The notes: generated from the sequence alone by a model not told the origin. 64,000 nucleotides of DNA from Limibacillus halophilus (GCF_014191775.1 NZ_JACHXA010000002.1:1-64000); one strand, 5' to 3'; shown: positions 50,936 through 62,002, counted from the stretch's first letter. Translations and numbers: made by a program.

Positions 50936-52108
50936 TCAGGCGGTTTGTTCGAACAACTCCCGACCAATCAACCAACGGCGAATCTCCGAGGTTCCGGCGC
51001 CGATCTCATAGAGCTTAGCATCACGCAGCAAACGCCCCGTGGGATAGTCATTTATGTAGCCGTTGCCACCCAGGCACTGAATCGCCTCAAGCGACATCCA
51101 CGTTGCCTTCTCGGCAGCGTAGAGAATGGCTCCTGCCGCATCCATGCGTGTCGTCTCACTGCGGTCGCAGGCTTTCGCAACCGAATAGACGTAAGCCTTG
51201 CAGGCGTTCATGGTCGTGTACATGTCGGCGAGTTTTCCCTGCATCAACTGGAACTCGCCAATAGCTTGGCCAAACTGCTTGCGCTCGTGCAGGTATGGAA
51301 TCACCACATCCATGCAGGCTTGCATGATTCCCAAGGGCCCCGCCGCGAGCACGACTCGCTCGTAATCCAAACCGCTCATCAGCACTTTCACACCGCCACC
51401 CACGACGCCCAGCACATTCTCCGCCGGCACCTCGCAGTCCTCGAAAACGAGTTCGCAGGTCGGCGATCCGCGCATGCCAAGCTTGTCGAGTTTCTGCGCC
51501 ACTCGGAACCCCTTGAATTCCTTCTCGACAATGAAAGCGGTTATTCCCCGCGACCCTGCTGCGGGATCTGTCTTCGCATAGATTACCAGCACTTCTGCCT
51601 CGCTGGAGTTGGTGATCCACATCTTGGTGCCATTCAAAATCCAACGATCACCCTTCTTCTCAGCGCGGGTGCGCATGGAAACGACATCCGAGCCGGAGCC
51701 CGGCTCGCTCATCGCCAAAGCACCCACGTGCTCGCCGGACACCAGCTTTGGCAGGTAGCGCAGTTTTTGCTCGTCGTTGCCATTTCGCCGAATCTGGTTG
51801 ATGCAGAGGTTGGAGTGCGCGCCGTAGCTCAGCCCGATCGAGGCGGACGCACGGCTTACCTCCTCAACGGCAATGCAATGTTCAAGATAACCCAGACCGC
51901 TTCCGCCGTAGGTCTCCTCCACGGTGACGCCATGCAGGCCTACTGCCCCCATCTTCGGCCACAAGTGGCGAGGGAATTCATCCGTACGGTCGATCTCCGC
52001 CGCCAGAGGTGCGATTTCATCCGCGGCGAAGCTCATGACGCTGTCGCGTAACATTTCTGCGGTATCGCCTAGCCCAAAATCCAGTCCCGGCAATTGATTC
52101 GGTAGCAT
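50936..52108 (-). CDS. ivd: isovaleryl-CoA dehydrogenase
   Basis: A 390-residue acyl-CoA dehydrogenase that oxidises isovaleryl-CoA to 3-methylcrotonyl-CoA, the step before methylcrotonyl-CoA carboxylase. The catalytic base is Glu250 in [14 protein letters not shown], the position special to isovaleryl-CoA dehydrogenases; the usual C-terminal Glu is replaced ([11 protein letters not shown]). [11 protein letters not shown] and [15 protein letters not shown] fit the subfamily. It is 43 kb from the other leucine genes (425-9061), an unusual split. Confidence 0.93.
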   Translation of the reverse strand: MLPNQLPGLDFGLGDTAEMLRDSVMSFAADEIAPLAAEIDRTDEFPRHLWPKMGAVGLHGVTVEETYGGSGLGYLEHCIAVEEVSRASASIGLSYGAHSNLCINQIRRNGNDEQKLRYLPKLVSGEHVGALAMSEPGSGSDVVSMRTRAEKKGDRWILNGTKMWITNSSEAEVLVIYAKTDPAAGSRGITAFIVEKEFKGFRVAQKLDKLGMRGSPTCELVFEDCEVPAENVLGVVGGGVKVLMSGLDYERVVLAAGPLGIMQACMDVVIPYLHERKQFGQAIGEFQLMQGKLADMYTTMNACKAYVYSVAKACDRSETTRMDAAGAILYAAEKATWMSLEAIQCLGGNGYINDYPTGRLLRDAKLYEIGAGTSEIRRWLIGRELFEQTA

Positions 52109-52200
52109 TCAAGTCTCCGTTGTGCGGCTCGATTACATTCGTTCTTCAGGATAGGACCGATGAGGAAAAAACCAAAGGCTTGGATAATGCTGCCCCAAGC

Positions 52201-52818
52201 TCAGAAATTCTGCGCCCACAAGGCCGCCAAGCGCGGGCGGGACGCGACGGCGGCATGCAGCCGCGCCAACTTCGGGCGCGTGGCAAAGAGCTGCGGCTTA
52301 TCCCAGTGCCATTCCGTCAGCATGGCGATGTAAGGATCGCCGATGGAAAAGCTTTGTCCCAACAGAAAGGGGCCGTCACCAAGTGCGGTTTCCAAGATAT
52401 CGCATGCCCGATGGAAAGCCTCGGCAGCAGCTGCTTTGACACCTTCTACGCCGTCTTTATCGCGGGTGTAACGATGCGGGTAGAAATAGTGTAGATCCGC
52501 TTCGTACAAGTTTGCCGAAGCAAAAAACAACCAGCGCAACAAGGACGCCCTTTCCGGCGATCCTGCCGGCGGCAAAAGTAGGCCCTTTCCGTAGGTCTCC
52601 GCCAGATATAGCGCGATTGCCGCGCTCTCGGTCACTACCGTTCCATCATCCAGAACCAAAGCCGGAATTTGCCCACGCGGGTTGACCGCCAAGTAGCTCG
52701 GAGCGCTCTGCTCATGTTTGGCTACCTCAACAATTTCCCGCTCGCAGACAAGGTCCAACTCCGCCAGAACGGCTTCGACCACGAATGACCCCATCCCGGG
52801 TGCGTAATACAGCTTCAC
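52201..52818 (-). CDS. glutathione S-transferase family protein
   Basis: A 205-residue GST. An N-terminal thioredoxin-like domain has NPRGQIPALVLDDGTVVTESAAI (glutathione-binding Pro and Ser), and a C-terminal helical domain has FSIGDPYIAML. The true start is a GTG at 52818 with GGAGGG 6 nt upstream; the open frame continues further into the thioesterase gene. GST substrate unknown. Confidence 0.9.
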   Translation of the reverse strand: MKLYYAPGMGSFVVEAVLAELDLVCEREIVEVAKHEQSAPSYLAVNPRGQIPALVLDDGTVVTESAAIALYLAETYGKGLLLPPAGSPERASLLRWLFFASANLYEADLHYFYPHRYTRDKDGVEGVKAAAAEAFHRACDILETALGDGPFLLGQSFSIGDPYIAMLTEWHWDKPQLFATRPKLARLHAAVASRPRLAALWAQNF

Positions 52819-52846
52819 TCTTGCCCTCCGGGAATCAAGGTTTTTG

Positions 52847-53305
52847 CTAGCTTGGCCTCGGCTCTTTACGTCGATCAAGCCTGATCAAGGTTTGTTGCAT
52901 CTTTGCACAAAGCGTGACTTCTTCTTTCTGCACCGCATGAATTTCAACATCACAGACGGTTAGGGTTCGGCCCGGCTTCACGACATAGCCGATCGCCACC
53001 AATTTATCGCCGAATGCAGGCGCCAGAAGATTGATTTTGAACTCCACCGTCAGAACGCCAGAGCCCGGCGGAAATAGGGTGTAAGCAGCGTAACCGCCTG
53101 CTGAATCCGCGATCGTGCTGGTTATCCCGGCGTGAAAATATCCGTTCTGCTGACAGAGGTCGGATCGGTAGGGCAGGCTGATTTCGGCCAAGCCCGCATC
53201 GACCCGTGTCAATTCGGCGCCTATCAGCGACATAACCGTTTGTTGTCGGAATGAGTTTGTTACTCTTTGCCGGAAATCAGGATCTATGGGTTTATGAGTC
53301 TTCAT
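52847..53305 (-). CDS. PaaI-like hotdog-fold thioesterase
   Basis: A 152-residue hotdog thioesterase. QNGYFHAGITSTIADSAGGYAA is the typical catalytic region (Asn/His, then Asp on the central helix), and VEFKINLLAP follows. It probably hydrolyses acyl-CoA thioesters. Its ATG overlaps the TGA of the ornithine cyclodeaminase-like gene (ATGA), so the two are coupled. Confidence 0.88.
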   Translation of the reverse strand: MKTHKPIDPDFRQRVTNSFRQQTVMSLIGAELTRVDAGLAEISLPYRSDLCQQNGYFHAGITSTIADSAGGYAAYTLFPPGSGVLTVEFKINLLAPAFGDKLVAIGYVVKPGRTLTVCDVEIHAVQKEEVTLCAKMQQTLIRLDRRKEPRPS

Positions 53306-54270
53306 GCGACACCCTCTTCGGAAGCGCGCGTAATCGCATGGCGCGCGGTCATCAAATCCAAATGCCCTCCGCCACCATTCTTGAAGATTGTAATTTCCTC
53401 GGCGGTTTGTCGCCCCGGCGCCTCGCCGCGGCAAAGATCGACCAGATCGGCAAGAACATCGGATTCCGCGATGACACCCGTCCGCAGCGGTATCATCAGC
53501 TCACCGATATGCTTGATCGTGGTGTCTCTCGAATCGACGAACAAGCGTCCCCGCCGCAACGCTTCGTCATCCGCTTCCCTCATCTCGGCCGTGTAAGCAC
53601 CTATCAGATCGAGGTGCGTGCCCGGCCTCAGCCAAGCACCCGAAACAACCGGTGTCTGGCTCATGGTCGCACAGCAAACCAGGTCCGCCTCGCCGACCGC
53701 CGCTTCCAGATCGTCGACCCGGCTGAAAGATACACCCGGAGCTTCGGTCGACAGGCGGGCGACGAGATCGTCGGCCCGGCCCGCCGAGCGGTTGAAGATC
53801 GATACGCGCCTCAGCGATGGCCTGACCGACAGGTGAGCCTTGATCAGCTCCGGCGCCATCGAACCAGCGCCAACCATGACCATGTGCTCCACATCGTCGC
53901 GTGCAAGAAAGGAAGCGCCCAGCGCGCTATCCGCAGCGGTCTTGCGCCATGTCAGGACAGTGCCGTCCATGACCGCCTGTGGCGAACCGTTTGTACCATC
54001 AAAAAGAACGTAAAGGGCCTGAATGGACGGTAAATCAGATCCGTCCTTCCCATTGTTCGGGAAGATTGTCGCCAACTTTACGCCCAAGGCTTTACCCTGC
54101 TGCCAAGCCGCCCGGTTCAGGATTCTATCCACGCCACCGGCAACGGCCGGTTGCTCCAGCAACATGTCCTCCAAGACCTCGGGCGGCACTTTATGCATGT
54201 CTCTAAGTGCTGGAACGAGGGTTTCGTATGTCAAAAGGTGATTCAGTTTTTCATCTGTCAAATACAGCAA
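53302..54270 (-). CDS. ornithine cyclodeaminase / mu-crystallin family protein
   Basis: A 322-residue NAD(P)-binding protein. GAGSMAPELIKAHLSVRP is the Rossmann loop. HLDLIGAYTAEMREADDEAL near residue 230 has the conserved Asp of the family. Members include ornithine cyclodeaminase, alanine dehydrogenase and ketimine reductases such as lysine or proline-type imine reductases. Which reaction is not clear. Followed by the thioesterase gene with ATGA overlap. Confidence 0.9.
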   Translation of the reverse strand: MLYLTDEKLNHLLTYETLVPALRDMHKVPPEVLEDMLLEQPAVAGGVDRILNRAAWQQGKALGVKLATIFPNNGKDGSDLPSIQALYVLFDGTNGSPQAVMDGTVLTWRKTAADSALGASFLARDDVEHMVMVGAGSMAPELIKAHLSVRPSLRRVSIFNRSAGRADDLVARLSTEAPGVSFSRVDDLEAAVGEADLVCCATMSQTPVVSGAWLRPGTHLDLIGAYTAEMREADDEALRRGRLFVDSRDTTIKHIGELMIPLRTGVIAESDVLADLVDLCRGEAPGRQTAEEITIFKNGGGGHLDLMTARHAITRASEEGVA

Positions 54271-54321
54271 CGTAATCTCTCCCCAATTCCGAGGACTTCA
54301 CGCCTCGGAGCATTCAAATCC

Positions 54322-55752
54322 TTACGTCAACATCAACGCCGCCAGTCCAAGGAAAGCCAGGAATCCGACAACGTCGGTAACCGTAGTCAAGAACACACTC
54401 GAGGCCACGGCCGGATCAATCTTCAGGCGTTCGAGGCCGAGCGGAATCAAGGTACCAAAAAGAGCGGCGACCACAAGGTTGAGAACCATGGCCACGCCGA
54501 TAATCAACCCAATCATGGCGCTGTCGAACCAGAGCCAGGCGACCAACCCCATGACCAACGCAAAAATAACACCGTTGGCAGCCCCGACGATCACTTCCTT
54601 ACCCACGAACCTCAGCGCGTTCCAAGGGCCCAGATCGCGCATCGCTATCGCACGTACGGCAACGGTCAGCGTTTGGGTTCCGGCATTTCCACCCATGGAG
54701 GCGACAATCGGCATGAGAACCGCCAGCGCCACGACCTTTTCAATGGTGCCGGAGAACAGGCCGATGACCAGTGACGCCAGCACGGCTGTGCCGAGGTTGA
54801 GCAACAGCCAGGTAAAACGAGCCTTTGCCGTATCGATCGCTGCGTCATAGAGGTCGGTCTCGGCGACACCGGCCAGCTTCATGATGTCCTCTTCCGCCTC
54901 TTCCTCGATAACCAACACCACGTCATCGACGGTAATCGTACCGACAAGGCGACCGGCCGCATCGACGACCGGGGCCGATGCCAGGCCGTACTGGCGGAAG
55001 ATGTAGGCGACATCTTCCTGATCCATCGTCAGCGGAATCGTACGCAGTTCCTGATCCATCAGGTCGCCCAGTTTTTCCGGTCGACGGGCGCCGATGGCGC
55101 GGCTCAGCGGAATGATACCAACCGGCTTGTGCTTTGGGTTGACCACATAGAGATCGTAAAAGATATCCGGCAGGTCCTCGGCGGCGCGCAAATAGTCGAT
55201 TGTCTGACCGATGGTCCAGCTCTGCGGAATCGCGACGAACTCGCGGGCCATCAAGCGCCCGGCGGAGTCCTCGGGATAGCTCAAGCCTTCCTGCAGGATG
55301 TGCCGGTAGGCCAGCGGCAGAGCCGAAAGGATGTGCTGCTGCGCGTCCTCCTCCAGATCCTCGAAAATTTCAACGGCGTCGTCGCTGTCCAGATGCATCA
55401 GCACCCGGGCAAGGTTCTCCGCGCCCAGTTGTTCGAGCACCTCTTCGCGGATCGTAGGCTCCAGATGGCTGAGAACCTCCGGATCGATGGTCGCACCCAG
55501 TATCTCGACCAGCAAAGTACGCTCGTCGGCGGAGAGTATTTCGAGAATATCGGCAGCATCGGCCGGGTGCAGCGCATGCACCAGCACTTCTGCCTGCTGC
55601 ACGTCACCGGCCGCCAAGGCCTCGTGAATTGAACTGATAAGTTCCTCGGGCAGCACGAGGCTGCCTTCGGCGGAGGTGTCTATCCCTACGCCAACCTGCT
55701 CTTGCGGCGGGTTCTCCTCGGGTCGCTCCTGTTCGGGAGGACGATCAACCAT
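54322..55752 (-). CDS. mgtE: magnesium transporter MgtE
   Basis: A 476-residue Mg2+ channel. The MgtE N domain (about 25-155) is followed by a CBS pair (about 155-275) that senses cytoplasmic magnesium. Five membrane helices form the C-terminal pore, with MPIVASMGGNAGTQTLTV carrying the conserved pore region. Inner membrane. Confidence 0.95.
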   Translation of the reverse strand: MVDRPPEQERPEENPPQEQVGVGIDTSAEGSLVLPEELISSIHEALAAGDVQQAEVLVHALHPADAADILEILSADERTLLVEILGATIDPEVLSHLEPTIREEVLEQLGAENLARVLMHLDSDDAVEIFEDLEEDAQQHILSALPLAYRHILQEGLSYPEDSAGRLMAREFVAIPQSWTIGQTIDYLRAAEDLPDIFYDLYVVNPKHKPVGIIPLSRAIGARRPEKLGDLMDQELRTIPLTMDQEDVAYIFRQYGLASAPVVDAAGRLVGTITVDDVVLVIEEEAEEDIMKLAGVAETDLYDAAIDTAKARFTWLLLNLGTAVLASLVIGLFSGTIEKVVALAVLMPIVASMGGNAGTQTLTVAVRAIAMRDLGPWNALRFVGKEVIVGAANGVIFALVMGLVAWLWFDSAMIGLIIGVAMVLNLVVAALFGTLIPLGLERLKIDPAVASSVFLTTVTDVVGFLAFLGLAALMLT

Positions 55753-55771
55753 CTACAGCCACCTCCTCCCT

Positions 55772-58057
55772 TCATTTGCTACTCCGCCTCTCAAGCTGCG
55801 CCTGCGCATCGACGGAAGCAACCGCCGTCATGTTCAGGATACCCCTTGCGGTCACGGAGGGGGTTAAAATGTGCGCGGGCTTGCGCGGTCCCAGCAAAAT
55901 CGGCCCGACCGGCAAGCCGTCTCCCAACGCTTTCATCAGATTGAAGGAAATATTCGCCGCATCCAAGGTCGGCATCATCAATAAGTTTGCCTCTCCCGAC
56001 AAACGCGAATTCGGGAACATCCTTTCACGCAAACTCTCGGAAAGGGCCGCATCGGCATGCATTTCCCCTTCCACCTCCAATTCAGGGTGGGTCTCGTGAA
56101 GCAGTGCCACGGCACTGCGCATCTTGGTCGCCGTCTCGCTGGGCTCCGCACCAAAGTTGGAGTGGGAGATCATCGCCACCTTGGGCTCGATGCCGAATCG
56201 GCGAACAGCGGCGGCGGCCATCAGCGTGATCTCGACGAACTCCTGGACGTTATGGTCGCCTGCCACGTAAGTATCGCAGATGAAATAGATGCCGCGCGGC
56301 AGGATCAGAAGGCTCATGGCCGCGAAGCAATGGGCATCGTCTGCCAATCCGATCACATCGCGAATGTGCTCTACCTGCTTCTTGAAACGCCCTTCCACGC
56401 CGCAGATCATAGCGTCCGCATCGCCTTTATGGACAGCCAGGGCGGCGATGACAGAGGTGCGCGTGCGCACGATCGTGCGTGCCACATCGGGGGTCACGCC
56501 CTTGCGTTCCATCAAGGTGTGATAGCTGGTCCAGTAATCCTTGTAGCGGCTGTCGCTTTCGGGGTTGATAACTTCCAAGTCCTTGTCGAGCTGCAGACGC
56601 AGGCCCAACCGCTCAATCCGTGTATGGATAACATCGGGGCGGCCGACAAGGATTGGGCGCGCTATACCTTCGTCCACTGCGGACTGCACCGCCCGCAAAA
56701 CGCGTTCGTCCTCGCCTTCGGCATAGATGACCCGCTTGGGATCCTTGCGCGCCTGATCGAAGACCGGCTTCATCACCAGCCCAGAGCGGAAGACAAACTG
56801 ACTGAGGCTTTCCTTGTAGGCCTCAAGGTCGGCGATCGGTCGCCGGGCGACGCCGCTGTCCATCGCCGCCTTTGCGACCGCCGGTGCGATTTCAACTAAC
56901 AGCCTGGGGTCGAAAGGCCTTGGAATCAGATATTCCGGCCCGAAAGACCGCGTTTCACCATAAGCGCGCACGACGACCTCGGACGGCTCAGCCATGGCCA
57001 AATCGGCCAATGCCTTGACGCAGGCCAACTTCATTTCCTCGTTGATTGTCGTGGCGCCTACGTCAAGCGCGCCCTTGAAGATGAAAGGAAAGCAAAGGAC
57101 GTTATTGACCTGGTTGGGGTAGTCGCTGCGTCCGCTACATATGATGGCCCCCGGCGAGGCTTCTTTAGCCTCCTCCGGCATGATCTCAGGCGTCGGATTG
57201 GCCAACGCCATGATGATCGGTTTGTCGGCCATCTTCCGAACCATGGACTGGGTAAGTACGCCCGGCGCCGACAGACCGAGGAAAATATCGGCGCCTTCGA
57301 TAACCTCATCCAGGCTGCGCATATTGCTGGACTGCGCGTAAGCACCCTTCCAGGGATCCATCTGCTCCGTACGGCCCTCGTAGACCAGCCCCATGATGTC
57401 GTTGACCCAGATGTTCTCGCGTTTGACACCGATAGCCACCAAAAGGTTGAGGCATGCAATCGCCGCCGCTCCGGCACCCGACGTTACCAGCTTCACCTCT
57501 TCCGGCTTCTTCCCGACCAGCCGCAATCCATTGTAGATCGCTGCTGCGACTATGATGGCCGTACCGTGTTGATCGTCATGGAAAACCGGGATGTTCATGC
57601 GCTCACGCAAGCGCTGTTCGATCTCGAAGCACTCCGGCGCCTTTATGTCTTCCAGATTGATGCCGCCGAACGTCGGCTCCAGGGCTGCGACGATATCAAC
57701 GAAGCGATCCGGGTCGCGCTCATCCACCTCAATATCGAAAACATCTATCCCGGCGAACTTCTTGAAGAGAACGGCCTTGCCTTCCATCACCGGCTTGGCG
57801 GCAAGCGGCCCGATCGCGCCCAATCCCAGAACCGCGGTGCCGTTCGTAACCACACCGATCAGGTTTCCCCGGGCGGTGACGCTGGCCACCTGATCCGGGT
57901 CATCGACGATCAGTCGGCAGGCTTCCGCGACGCCAGGCGAGTAAGCAAGCGCCAAGTCCGCTTGGTTAGCCAGCGGCTTGGTCGCCTTGATCTCCAGCTT
58001 TCCGGGCGGATACTGCCGGTGATAGGCGAGTGCTGCTTCGCGAAAATCCTTTGCCAT
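55772..58057 (-). CDS. maeB: NADP-dependent malic enzyme with C-terminal phosphotransacetylase-like domain
   Basis: A 761-residue enzyme of the MaeB type. It oxidatively decarboxylates malate to pyruvate. The malic enzyme half (1-430) has [35 protein letters not shown] and [14 protein letters not shown]. The second half (about 430-755) is phosphate-acetyltransferase-like, usually regulatory (acetyl-CoA). Next gene upstream, across the gap, is the tRNA-Leu. Confidence 0.95.
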   Translation of the reverse strand: MAKDFREAALAYHRQYPPGKLEIKATKPLANQADLALAYSPGVAEACRLIVDDPDQVASVTARGNLIGVVTNGTAVLGLGAIGPLAAKPVMEGKAVLFKKFAGIDVFDIEVDERDPDRFVDIVAALEPTFGGINLEDIKAPECFEIEQRLRERMNIPVFHDDQHGTAIIVAAAIYNGLRLVGKKPEEVKLVTSGAGAAAIACLNLLVAIGVKRENIWVNDIMGLVYEGRTEQMDPWKGAYAQSSNMRSLDEVIEGADIFLGLSAPGVLTQSMVRKMADKPIIMALANPTPEIMPEEAKEASPGAIICSGRSDYPNQVNNVLCFPFIFKGALDVGATTINEEMKLACVKALADLAMAEPSEVVVRAYGETRSFGPEYLIPRPFDPRLLVEIAPAVAKAAMDSGVARRPIADLEAYKESLSQFVFRSGLVMKPVFDQARKDPKRVIYAEGEDERVLRAVQSAVDEGIARPILVGRPDVIHTRIERLGLRLQLDKDLEVINPESDSRYKDYWTSYHTLMERKGVTPDVARTIVRTRTSVIAALAVHKGDADAMICGVEGRFKKQVEHIRDVIGLADDAHCFAAMSLLILPRGIYFICDTYVAGDHNVQEFVEITLMAAAAVRRFGIEPKVAMISHSNFGAEPSETATKMRSAVALLHETHPELEVEGEMHADAALSESLRERMFPNSRLSGEANLLMMPTLDAANISFNLMKALGDGLPVGPILLGPRKPAHILTPSVTARGILNMTAVASVDAQAQLERRSSK

Positions 58058-58224
58058 GAAACCCCCTGCTAACGGTCCGCTGCTGCAGCCTACGAAAGGC
58101 GATCAGAACAGCGAGCGATTCGATTGGACGTCTATCATTGCCGGAATCGCATGGCACCTCAAACGAAAGCCCGCCGAAAAAACTCAAGCGGGCCCTGTTC
58201 GTGCCGAATTTTGTTCCAGTCAGA
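58058..58224. other. intergenic region between maeB and tRNA-Leu
   Basis: Together with the tRNA and the 110 nt after it, bases 58058-58421 hold no protein gene. An open frame on the plus strand runs through here and the tRNA into lipB but is not coding. A hairpin at 58161-58193 may terminate the tRNA transcript. Nothing else is evident. Confidence 0.5.
58161..58193 (-). terminator. possible terminator after tRNA-Leu
   Basis: On the minus strand GCCCGC (58188-58193) and GCGGGC (58169-58174) pair across a 13-nt loop, followed by TTTCGTTT. Located about 30 nt after the tRNA 3' end. The T run is interrupted. Confidence 0.45.
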
Positions 58225-58311
58225 TGGTGCGGTCGAGAAGACTCGAACTTCCACGGGCTCTCGCCCACAGCGACCTCAACGCTGCGCGTCTACCAATTCC
58301 GCCACGACCGC
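58225..58311 (-). tRNA. tRNA-Leu(GAG)
   Basis: An 87-nt tRNA with encoded CCA (58225-58227 on the complement). Acceptor arms GCGGTCG / CGACCGC match perfectly. The D arm TGGCGGAATTGGTAGACG and T arm GTTCGAGTC are canonical. The anticodon stem CAGCG/CGCTG holds loop TTGAGGT, giving anticodon GAG (reads CUU/CUC). A long variable arm is present, as in leucine tRNAs. Confidence 0.95.
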
Positions 58312-58421
58312 ATACCCTGACGCAACCTCCGGCTTGCCAAACGCTTGGCTTACCGTATGGTGACGAGGGAGATAGCAAATGCCCCCCAGGAATTCAAGCT
58401 GATACCACCGGTTATTACCGA

Positions 58422-59105
58422 ATGATCGAACAACAAGTAAAAGTTTTCGCCGACACACCGGAGTGGCTGCATACCGATACGCTGGTTCCCTATCCCGACG
58501 CGCTGGCCTTCATGGAGCAACGGGTGGCGGAAATCCGCCAGGGAATCGCCCCGGAATGCATCTGGTTGCTGGAACACCCTCCCCTCTACACAGCGGGCAC
58601 CAGCGCCAATGCCGAGGATCTGCTAGATTCGCGTTTTCCGGTCTATGAAGCCGGTCGCGGCGGCCAGTATACCTACCACGGCCCCGGCCAGCGCGTTGCC
58701 TACGTGATGCTGGACCTAAAGCGGCGCGGCCCGGATGTCCGCTGCTACGTCCATAATCTGGAAGAATGGATCATCCGCACGCTCGCGAAGTTCAATGTCG
58801 AAGGTGAACGGCGCGCCGGGCGCGTCGGAATCTGGATCGATCGCGGGTCAGACGCTCAAGGCCAGCGACGGGAAGATAAGATCGCCGCCATCGGTGTGCG
58901 TGTGCGCCGCTGGGTCACCTACCACGGTATTTCCATCAACCTGGAGCCCGATCTTACTCACTTCGAGGGAATCGTGCCCTGCGGCATCCGCGAGCATGGT
59001 GTCACCTCGCTCGTCGATCTGGGGCTTCCGGTAACACTGCAAGACCTGGACGCGGCGTTGAAGCTCAGCTTCGAAGAGGTCTTCGGCGGTTCTGACGGCA
59101 ATTAG
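58422..59105 (+). CDS. lipB: lipoyl(octanoyl) transferase
   Basis: A 227-residue LipB that moves octanoyl from acyl-carrier protein to lipoate-dependent enzymes. [21 protein letters not shown] is the substrate loop; Lys153 ([17 protein letters not shown]) and Cys187 ([12 protein letters not shown]) form the acyl-transfer dyad. The start at 58422 fits family length; the open frame continues upstream through the tRNA region, which cannot be coding. The ribosome site is weak. Ends 4 nt within the convergent flavoprotein gene. Confidence 0.93.
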   Translation: MIEQQVKVFADTPEWLHTDTLVPYPDALAFMEQRVAEIRQGIAPECIWLLEHPPLYTAGTSANAEDLLDSRFPVYEAGRGGQYTYHGPGQRVAYVMLDLKRRGPDVRCYVHNLEEWIIRTLAKFNVEGERRAGRVGIWIDRGSDAQGQRREDKIAAIGVRVRRWVTYHGISINLEPDLTHFEGIVPCGIREHGVTSLVDLGLPVTLQDLDAALKLSFEEVFGGSDGN

Positions 59106-60349
59106 AAGCGATCTGGCCTGTAGGGCGTCATATCGAGCGACATCGGCTTATCAGAAACCATTTCCGCGACCAGTGCGCCGGTCCTGGCCGCAAGCATCAA
59201 ACCGCAGTGACCATGGCCGAAAGCCAGGAAGGCGTTGGCATGGCGGGGGCTGCGTCCGATCACCGGCAGGGAATCCGGCATCGACGGACGAAAGCCCATC
59301 CAGGGTTTGCCGCCCTCTGTGTTGAGACCCGGATACCAGCGCGATACATGGCTCTCCAGAACCTTGGCCCGGTTCCAGTTAGGCGCTGCTTTCAGGCCCC
59401 CGAGTTCGACCGTACCCGCCACGCGCAAGCCGTTCTCCAGCGGCGTTGCCACGAATGCGCGCTCGGTTGAGTAAACCGGCAGACGCGGTGCGACGCCGGG
59501 CGTCGGATAGGTCATATGGTAGCCACGCTCAGTATCCAATAGCACCGGCGCGCCAAGAGCCTCTGCCAGCGGTTTGGACCAGGCGCCAGCGGCTACGACC
59601 ACCGCATCACAAGCGACTGTCTCTTTGTCTGTCCGCACCGCGCGCGGTCCCGCCTCACCTATGTCGAAGCCGGACACCTCGGCTTGCAGGTAGCGTCCGC
59701 CGCCGCGCTGGAAGGCCTCGGCAAAAGCCCGCACCATGCGGTAGTTGTTGATGGAATAGCCGACCTTCGGATAGTAGACCGCCCGCTTGAAAATTGGCGC
59801 AAGACTAGGTTCAAGCTGCCGGATCTCCTCGGCCTGCAGGATTTCATGCTCGACGCCGCGCCGTTTCTGGATATCCAGATAACGGCTGTCGTTGGCAAAA
59901 CCCTTTTCCGTCTCGTAAACCCCCATCCAGCCGGTGCGCCGGATCATGTCGGGCTCGCCGGCCATTTCCAGCAAAGGATCATAGGCTTCGAAAGTGCCGG
60001 CCATCAGCGCTGCCAGAGCCTTGGATATCTCCTCGACGCGCGCCGGGCTGCTGGCCTTTAGGAACTCTACCAGCCAGGGTGCAAGCTGCGGAAGGTAGGA
60101 CCAGCGCACAGCCAAAGGTCCAAGCGGGTTGAGCAACATCTTCGGCACGCGCCAGAAAATTCCCGGCATGGCGACGGGAACCACGGATTCCTCGCCGATG
60201 ACGCTGCCGTTGCCGAACGAGGCTCCCTCGGCGGGTCCGTCTTTTTCGACCAGAGTCACATCATGTCCATCACGCAGCAGATAGAGCGCCGTACAAACCC
60301 CAATAGCGCCCGCGCCTATGACAACGACTTTCTTCTTCTCTCCCGCCAT
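59102..60349 (-). CDS. dadA: D-amino acid dehydrogenase-like FAD oxidoreductase
   Basis: A 415-residue DAO-family flavoprotein. [18 protein letters not shown] is the FAD loop at residue 8 and [17 protein letters not shown] and [14 protein letters not shown] are typical of DadA. It would oxidise D-amino acids to 2-oxoacids, passing electrons to the respiratory chain. Related members act on hydroxyproline, so specificity is open. Adjacent to a second oxidoreductase gene on the same strand (48 nt). Confidence 0.88.
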   Translation of the reverse strand: MAGEKKKVVVIGAGAIGVCTALYLLRDGHDVTLVEKDGPAEGASFGNGSVIGEESVVPVAMPGIFWRVPKMLLNPLGPLAVRWSYLPQLAPWLVEFLKASSPARVEEISKALAALMAGTFEAYDPLLEMAGEPDMIRRTGWMGVYETEKGFANDSRYLDIQKRRGVEHEILQAEEIRQLEPSLAPIFKRAVYYPKVGYSINNYRMVRAFAEAFQRGGGRYLQAEVSGFDIGEAGPRAVRTDKETVACDAVVVAAGAWSKPLAEALGAPVLLDTERGYHMTYPTPGVAPRLPVYSTERAFVATPLENGLRVAGTVELGGLKAAPNWNRAKVLESHVSRWYPGLNTEGGKPWMGFRPSMPDSLPVIGRSPRHANAFLAFGHGHCGLMLAARTGALVAEMVSDKPMSLDMTPYRPDRF

Positions 60350-60397
60350 GACGGGCCTCTCCCTCTACACTCCGCAGCGACAAGCCGCTCAGGCCGA

Positions 60398-62002
60398 TTA
60401 CTTGCGACGCCTTGCGTCCTTCAGAATTACGTGGGCGGCGTGATGTCCCGGCAATCCGGAAACGCCGCCGCCTGGATGAGCCCCTGATCCGCAGAGATAA
60501 AGGCCCGGCAACGGCATACGGTAATCCGCATAACCAGCCGCCGGACGCAAGCTGTAAATCTGATCCAGATGCAATGCACCATGAAAAATATCGCCACCGA
60601 TCAACCCTAGATCGCGCTCCAAATCCAATGGCGACTTTACCTGGCGGCCGACGACCGCGTTTTTGAAATTGGGCGCGACGGCATCCAGCGTCTCGATGAT
60701 CGTATCGGCGACCCCTTCCTTCACCGCATCCCATGACTGGCCGCCGGGGAGTTCTGGGTTGAAATGCTGGCAGAAAAGGCTGGCGACATGGCAGCCCTCC
60801 GGAGCCAGGCTATCGTCCAGAAGCGACGGAATGCACATCGAGATAACGGGCTTCGCCGCCCAGCCCTTCAATCGCGCATCATCGTAGGCCTGCTCGAGGT
60901 AGGGGAGCGATGGTGCGACGTTGATGGTGCCGGTCAGATACTTCTCATCGTCCTCGCCGTTCAGCGAGGCAAAACGCGGTAGCTCAGAGAGCGCAACATT
61001 CATGCGGAAAGTACCCGAGCGGCAGCGCCACCCGTCCATCCGCCGGCGGAAATCATCGGGCAACAAGGCGCCATCAACCATCTTGCCGAACAACAGTTTC
61101 GGATTGACGTTCGCCGCCACGGCCCGCGCACGAATCACACGTCCGTCCTCCAGCACCACGCCTTTGGCCTGGCCTTTCTCGGTCAGCACCTCACGGACGC
61201 CCGCATCGGTCTCGATATCGACATTGTGTGCTTGGCAAGCTTTTGCCATCGCCTGGGTAATAGACCCCATCCCACCCTTGGCATGGCCCCAAGCACCGGT
61301 GCGGCCATTCACCTCCCCGAAGGCGTGATGCAGCAACACGTAGGCTGAGCCTTGCGCATAGGGGCTGACCATGTTCCCAATGATGCCCTCAAACCCTAAG
61401 TCGCCCTTGATGGGGTCGCTTTCGAACCAGCGGTTCAAATAGTCACCGATCGACATTGTGAACAATTCGGCCAAAGCGCCTTGTTTGCTGGTTGAGAGCT
61501 TGCGCAATCGGTTGCCTGTCTTCAAACCGATCCAGAGGTCGGCAAGACCGCCGCCCAAGTTTGGCGGCCCCTCGTTCACCACATCGCGCAAGGCTTCGGC
61601 CAATTCGCCAAGCAGGCGGTCAAAAGCCTCGTAGGCGCCGGCATCTTCAGTCGAGAACTTCGCGATTTCCCGCTTTGCGATCTCCATGTTGCGGCTGAGC
61701 AGCAAGTGCTGACCGTCCGGCAAAGCCGAGAAGGAGCCGGAAGGACGATCCAGGATCGTCAAGCCGTGCTTTGCCAACTCCAAATCCTTGATGACCTTCG
61801 GTGAAAGGAGGCTGACGACGTAAGAGTATACCGAGTTGCGAAAACCAGGGTGAAACTCCTCGGTAAGCGCTGCGCCACCAACCACGGACCGTCGCTCCAC
61901 GACCTTCACCCGCAACCCACCGCGTGCCAGATATCCGGCACAAGTCAGACCATTATGCCCGGCTCCAATCACCACGACGTCATATTGCGCTTCAGCAGCC
62001 AA
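60398..62002 (-). CDS. phytoene-desaturase-like NAD(P)/FAD oxidoreductase (PYROXD2/CrtI-type)
   Basis: A 534-residue flavoprotein starting with VVVIGAGHNGLTCAGYLARGG, the dinucleotide loop. The C-terminal LYLCGSGAHPGGGVSGLPGHHAA is the family's second FAD motif. It is closer to the uncharacterised PYROXD2-like group than to carotenoid desaturases, and no carotenoid genes are nearby. Substrate unknown. Confidence 0.85.
   Translation of the reverse strand: MAAEAQYDVVVIGAGHNGLTCAGYLARGGLRVKVVERRSVVGGAALTEEFHPGFRNSVYSYVVSLLSPKVIKDLELAKHGLTILDRPSGSFSALPDGQHLLLSRNMEIAKREIAKFSTEDAGAYEAFDRLLGELAEALRDVVNEGPPNLGGGLADLWIGLKTGNRLRKLSTSKQGALAELFTMSIGDYLNRWFESDPIKGDLGFEGIIGNMVSPYAQGSAYVLLHHAFGEVNGRTGAWGHAKGGMGSITQAMAKACQAHNVDIETDAGVREVLTEKGQAKGVVLEDGRVIRARAVAANVNPKLLFGKMVDGALLPDDFRRRMDGWRCRSGTFRMNVALSELPRFASLNGEDDEKYLTGTINVAPSLPYLEQAYDDARLKGWAAKPVISMCIPSLLDDSLAPEGCHVASLFCQHFNPELPGGQSWDAVKEGVADTIIETLDAVAPNFKNAVVGRQVKSPLDLERDLGLIGGDIFHGALHLDQIYSLRPAAGYADYRMPLPGLYLCGSGAHPGGGVSGLPGHHAAHVILKDARRRK

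Noticed and set aside
50864-52051. 395-residue plus-strand open frame
   Set aside because: Antisense to isovaleryl-CoA dehydrogenase, which has all expected motifs; the frame also crosses the 54-residue gene.
58056-58421. upstream extension of the lipB reading frame
   Set aside because: It passes through the tRNA-Leu gene and beyond the family start; open only by chance.
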